From Treponema sp. (GTDB taxonomy: Bacteria; Spirochaetota; Spirochaetia; Treponematales; Treponemataceae), in the NCBI GenBank assembly GCA_017421145.1, contig JAFOTA010000127.1, forward strand, positions 1-6,521: a DNA stretch of 6,521 bases. Reading direction: 5' to 3'. The notes below the pieces were generated by a model. It was not told the origin of the DNA, did no database searches, and saw only the letters and a program-made list of their open reading frames with translations. A program made the position numbers and the translations under genes. Below, piece after piece: positions 5,138 through 6,521 of the stretch (position 1 is the first letter of the stretch; every line of letters begins with the position of its first letter).

Positions 5138-6521
5138 ATGAGTTTGCTTGATAAACGTGCTAACGGTGTTTTAATGCACATATCATCTTTGCCGGGAAAA
5201 ACAGGGATTGGGACACTTGGTTCCAGTGCCTATGCTTTTGTTGATTTTTTGAAAAATAGTTCACAGACTTATTGGCAGATTTTACCAATCGGGCCGACAA
5301 GTTTTGGTGATTCACCATATCAAAGTTTTTCGACCTTTGCAGGTAATCCATATTTTATTGATTTAGAATTTCTGGAACATGATGGCCTGATTTCAAAAGA
5401 AGATTGGGAAAATGTTAACTGGGGAAACGATTCTACTTCTGTTGATTATGGAGTGCTTTACAAAGAACGACATGCCTTGTTCGCGAAAGTCCAAAAAAAT
5501 TTTGAAAAAAATATTCCATCAGAATATTACGACTTCTGCAATTATAATTCTGCTTGGCTTGAAGATTACTCGCTTTTTATGGCAATCAAGGATGCGCACG
5601 GAGGATGTTCATTCGATTGCTGGGAAGATGATATCAGAAAAAGAGAAGGGGATGCTGTAAAGTTTTGGTATGAAAAATGTTTGAATCGTGTTTCATATTA
5701 CAAAATGCTGCAGTTCCTTTTTTACAAACAATGGTACGCATTAAAAAAATATGCGAACGAACGTGGAATAAAAATCATAGGTGACATTCCAATTTATGTT
5801 GCGGCTGACAGTGCGGATGTTTGGTCAAATCCAAAACAGTTTTATCTGGATGCTGATTCAAAACCTATTGAGGTTGCCGGCTGTCCTCCTGATGGATTTT
5901 CTGCTGATGGTCAACTTTGGGGTAACCCAGTTTACAATTGGGACTACATGAAAAATAATGGATATTCTTGGTGGAAAAAGCGTCTGGATATGAGTCTGAA
6001 AAATTATGATGTACTTCGCATCGACCATTTCCGCGGATTTGATTCCTACTATTGTATTCCGTTTGGTTCTTCTGATGCGAAAAATGGATTTTGGCGGCAG
6101 GGACCTGGAGCGGACCTTTTTTCTGAAATCAAAAAAACTTTTGGAGAACTTCCAATCATTGCGGAGGACCTGGGATTCCTTACTGACTCTGTTTATAAAA
6201 TGCTTGATGAAGTTGGATTTCCTGGCATGAAAGTTTTGCAGTTTGCATTTGATTCCAGGGAAACAAATAGTGGATATCTTCCGCATTGCTACAAAAAAAA
6301 TTCTGTAGTTTATACGGGAACCCATGACAATGATACTATCCGCGGATGGATGAGCGCGATTTCAAAAGATGATTTGGAATTTGCAAAAGCATATCTTCGC
6401 GCGGATGAAAATAACTTAGCGGTGAACATGATGTTGACTGCGATGGCAACGGTTTCAAACACCTGTGTGCTTACCATGCAGGATTTGATTGGACTGGATG
6501 GAAGGGCAAGAATGAATCAAC
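5138..6521 (+). CDS. malQ: 4-alpha-glucanotransferase (amylomaltase), GH77, truncated by right edge
   Basis: MalQ moves alpha-1,4-glucan segments between maltodextrins in the cytoplasm, releasing glucose and building longer chains for phosphorylase. The visible 461 residues are uninterrupted. They show the GH77 opening GVLMHISSLPGKTGIGTLG (11-29), WQILPIGPTSFGDSPYQS (47-64), FAGNPYFIDL, and GDIPIYVAADSADVW. The catalytic nucleophile is Asp296 in LRIDHFRGF, the acid/base is Glu343 in IAEDLG, and the third carboxylate is Asp397 in TGTHDNDT. These positions closely match the family. The sequence stops in GLDGRARMNQ, just before the PSTxxGNWxWR-type C-terminus, so about 35-45 residues are missing from a usual length of about 500. 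The gene starts 34 bases after the regulator with no terminator between, so it belongs to the same operon. It links imported sugar to alpha-glucan metabolism. Confidence 0.96.
   Translation, partial: MSLLDKRANGVLMHISSLPGKTGIGTLGSSAYAFVDFLKNSSQTYWQILPIGPTSFGDSPYQSFSTFAGNPYFIDLEFLEHDGLISKEDWENVNWGNDSTSVDYGVLYKERHALFAKVQKNFEKNIPSEYYDFCNYNSAWLEDYSLFMAIKDAHGGCSFDCWEDDIRKREGDAVKFWYEKCLNRVSYYKMLQFLFYKQWYALKKYANERGIKIIGDIPIYVAADSADVWSNPKQFYLDADSKPIEVAGCPPDGFSADGQLWGNPVYNWDYMKNNGYSWWKKRLDMSLKNYDVLRIDHFRGFDSYYCIPFGSSDAKNGFWRQGPGADLFSEIKKTFGELPIIAEDLGFLTDSVYKMLDEVGFPGMKVLQFAFDSRETNSGYLPHCYKKNSVVYTGTHDNDTIRGWMSAISKDDLEFAKAYLRADENNLAVNMMLTAMATVSNTCVLTMQDLIGLDGRARMNQ

Noticed and set aside
5858..6325. Leftward frame of 155 codons inside malQ
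   Set aside because: It lies opposite the catalytic core of MalQ, where the rightward frame is uninterrupted and carries all three catalytic carboxylates. The leftward product looks like random AT-rich translation.

Overview
The window looks like two unrelated pieces of bacterial DNA joined near position 1950. The left piece (1 to about 1950) is GC-rich (38 of the first 60 bases are G or C). It carries three tightly packed genes read leftwards: a 5'-truncated rapZ, a complete whiA, and the start of a class I SAM-dependent methyltransferase. The rapZ-whiA pairing is typical of Gram-positive bacteria, and the GC-rich composition suggests a Clostridia-type gut or environmental Firmicute. The species is not resolvable from the sequence.

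The right piece (about 1951 to 6521) is AT-rich (19 of 60 bases are G or C at 2401-2460). All its genes read rightwards: the C-terminal third of a sugar-binding lipoprotein-type protein, a Rho-independent terminator and second hairpin, two CUT1-type ABC permeases (MalF-like and MalG-like), a LacI/GalR-family regulator, and a MalQ 4-alpha-glucanotransferase cut by the right edge. The genes overlap by 4 bases or lie 1 to 34 bases apart, so they form one operon. A coherent reading is maltodextrin or oligosaccharide capture and import, local control by the LacI protein, and cytoplasmic processing of alpha-1,4-glucans by MalQ. No ABC ATPase is visible. A low-GC Lachnospiraceae-like Firmicute or a Treponema-like spirochaete would fit, and I cannot choose between them.

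The most important point is the junction. At the same few bases rapZ loses about 75-80 N-terminal residues, including its Walker A motif, and the binding protein loses its signal peptide and roughly the first two thirds of its length. Composition, coding strand and gene context all change there. There is no insertion sequence, integrase, tRNA or repeat at the join. An assembly or amplification chimera is the simplest explanation, so the two halves should not be read as one locus. I see no evidence for an undescribed system. The remaining points of interest are the missing yvcK between rapZ and whiA, the hairpin cluster between binding protein and permease, and an unusual LacI hinge.
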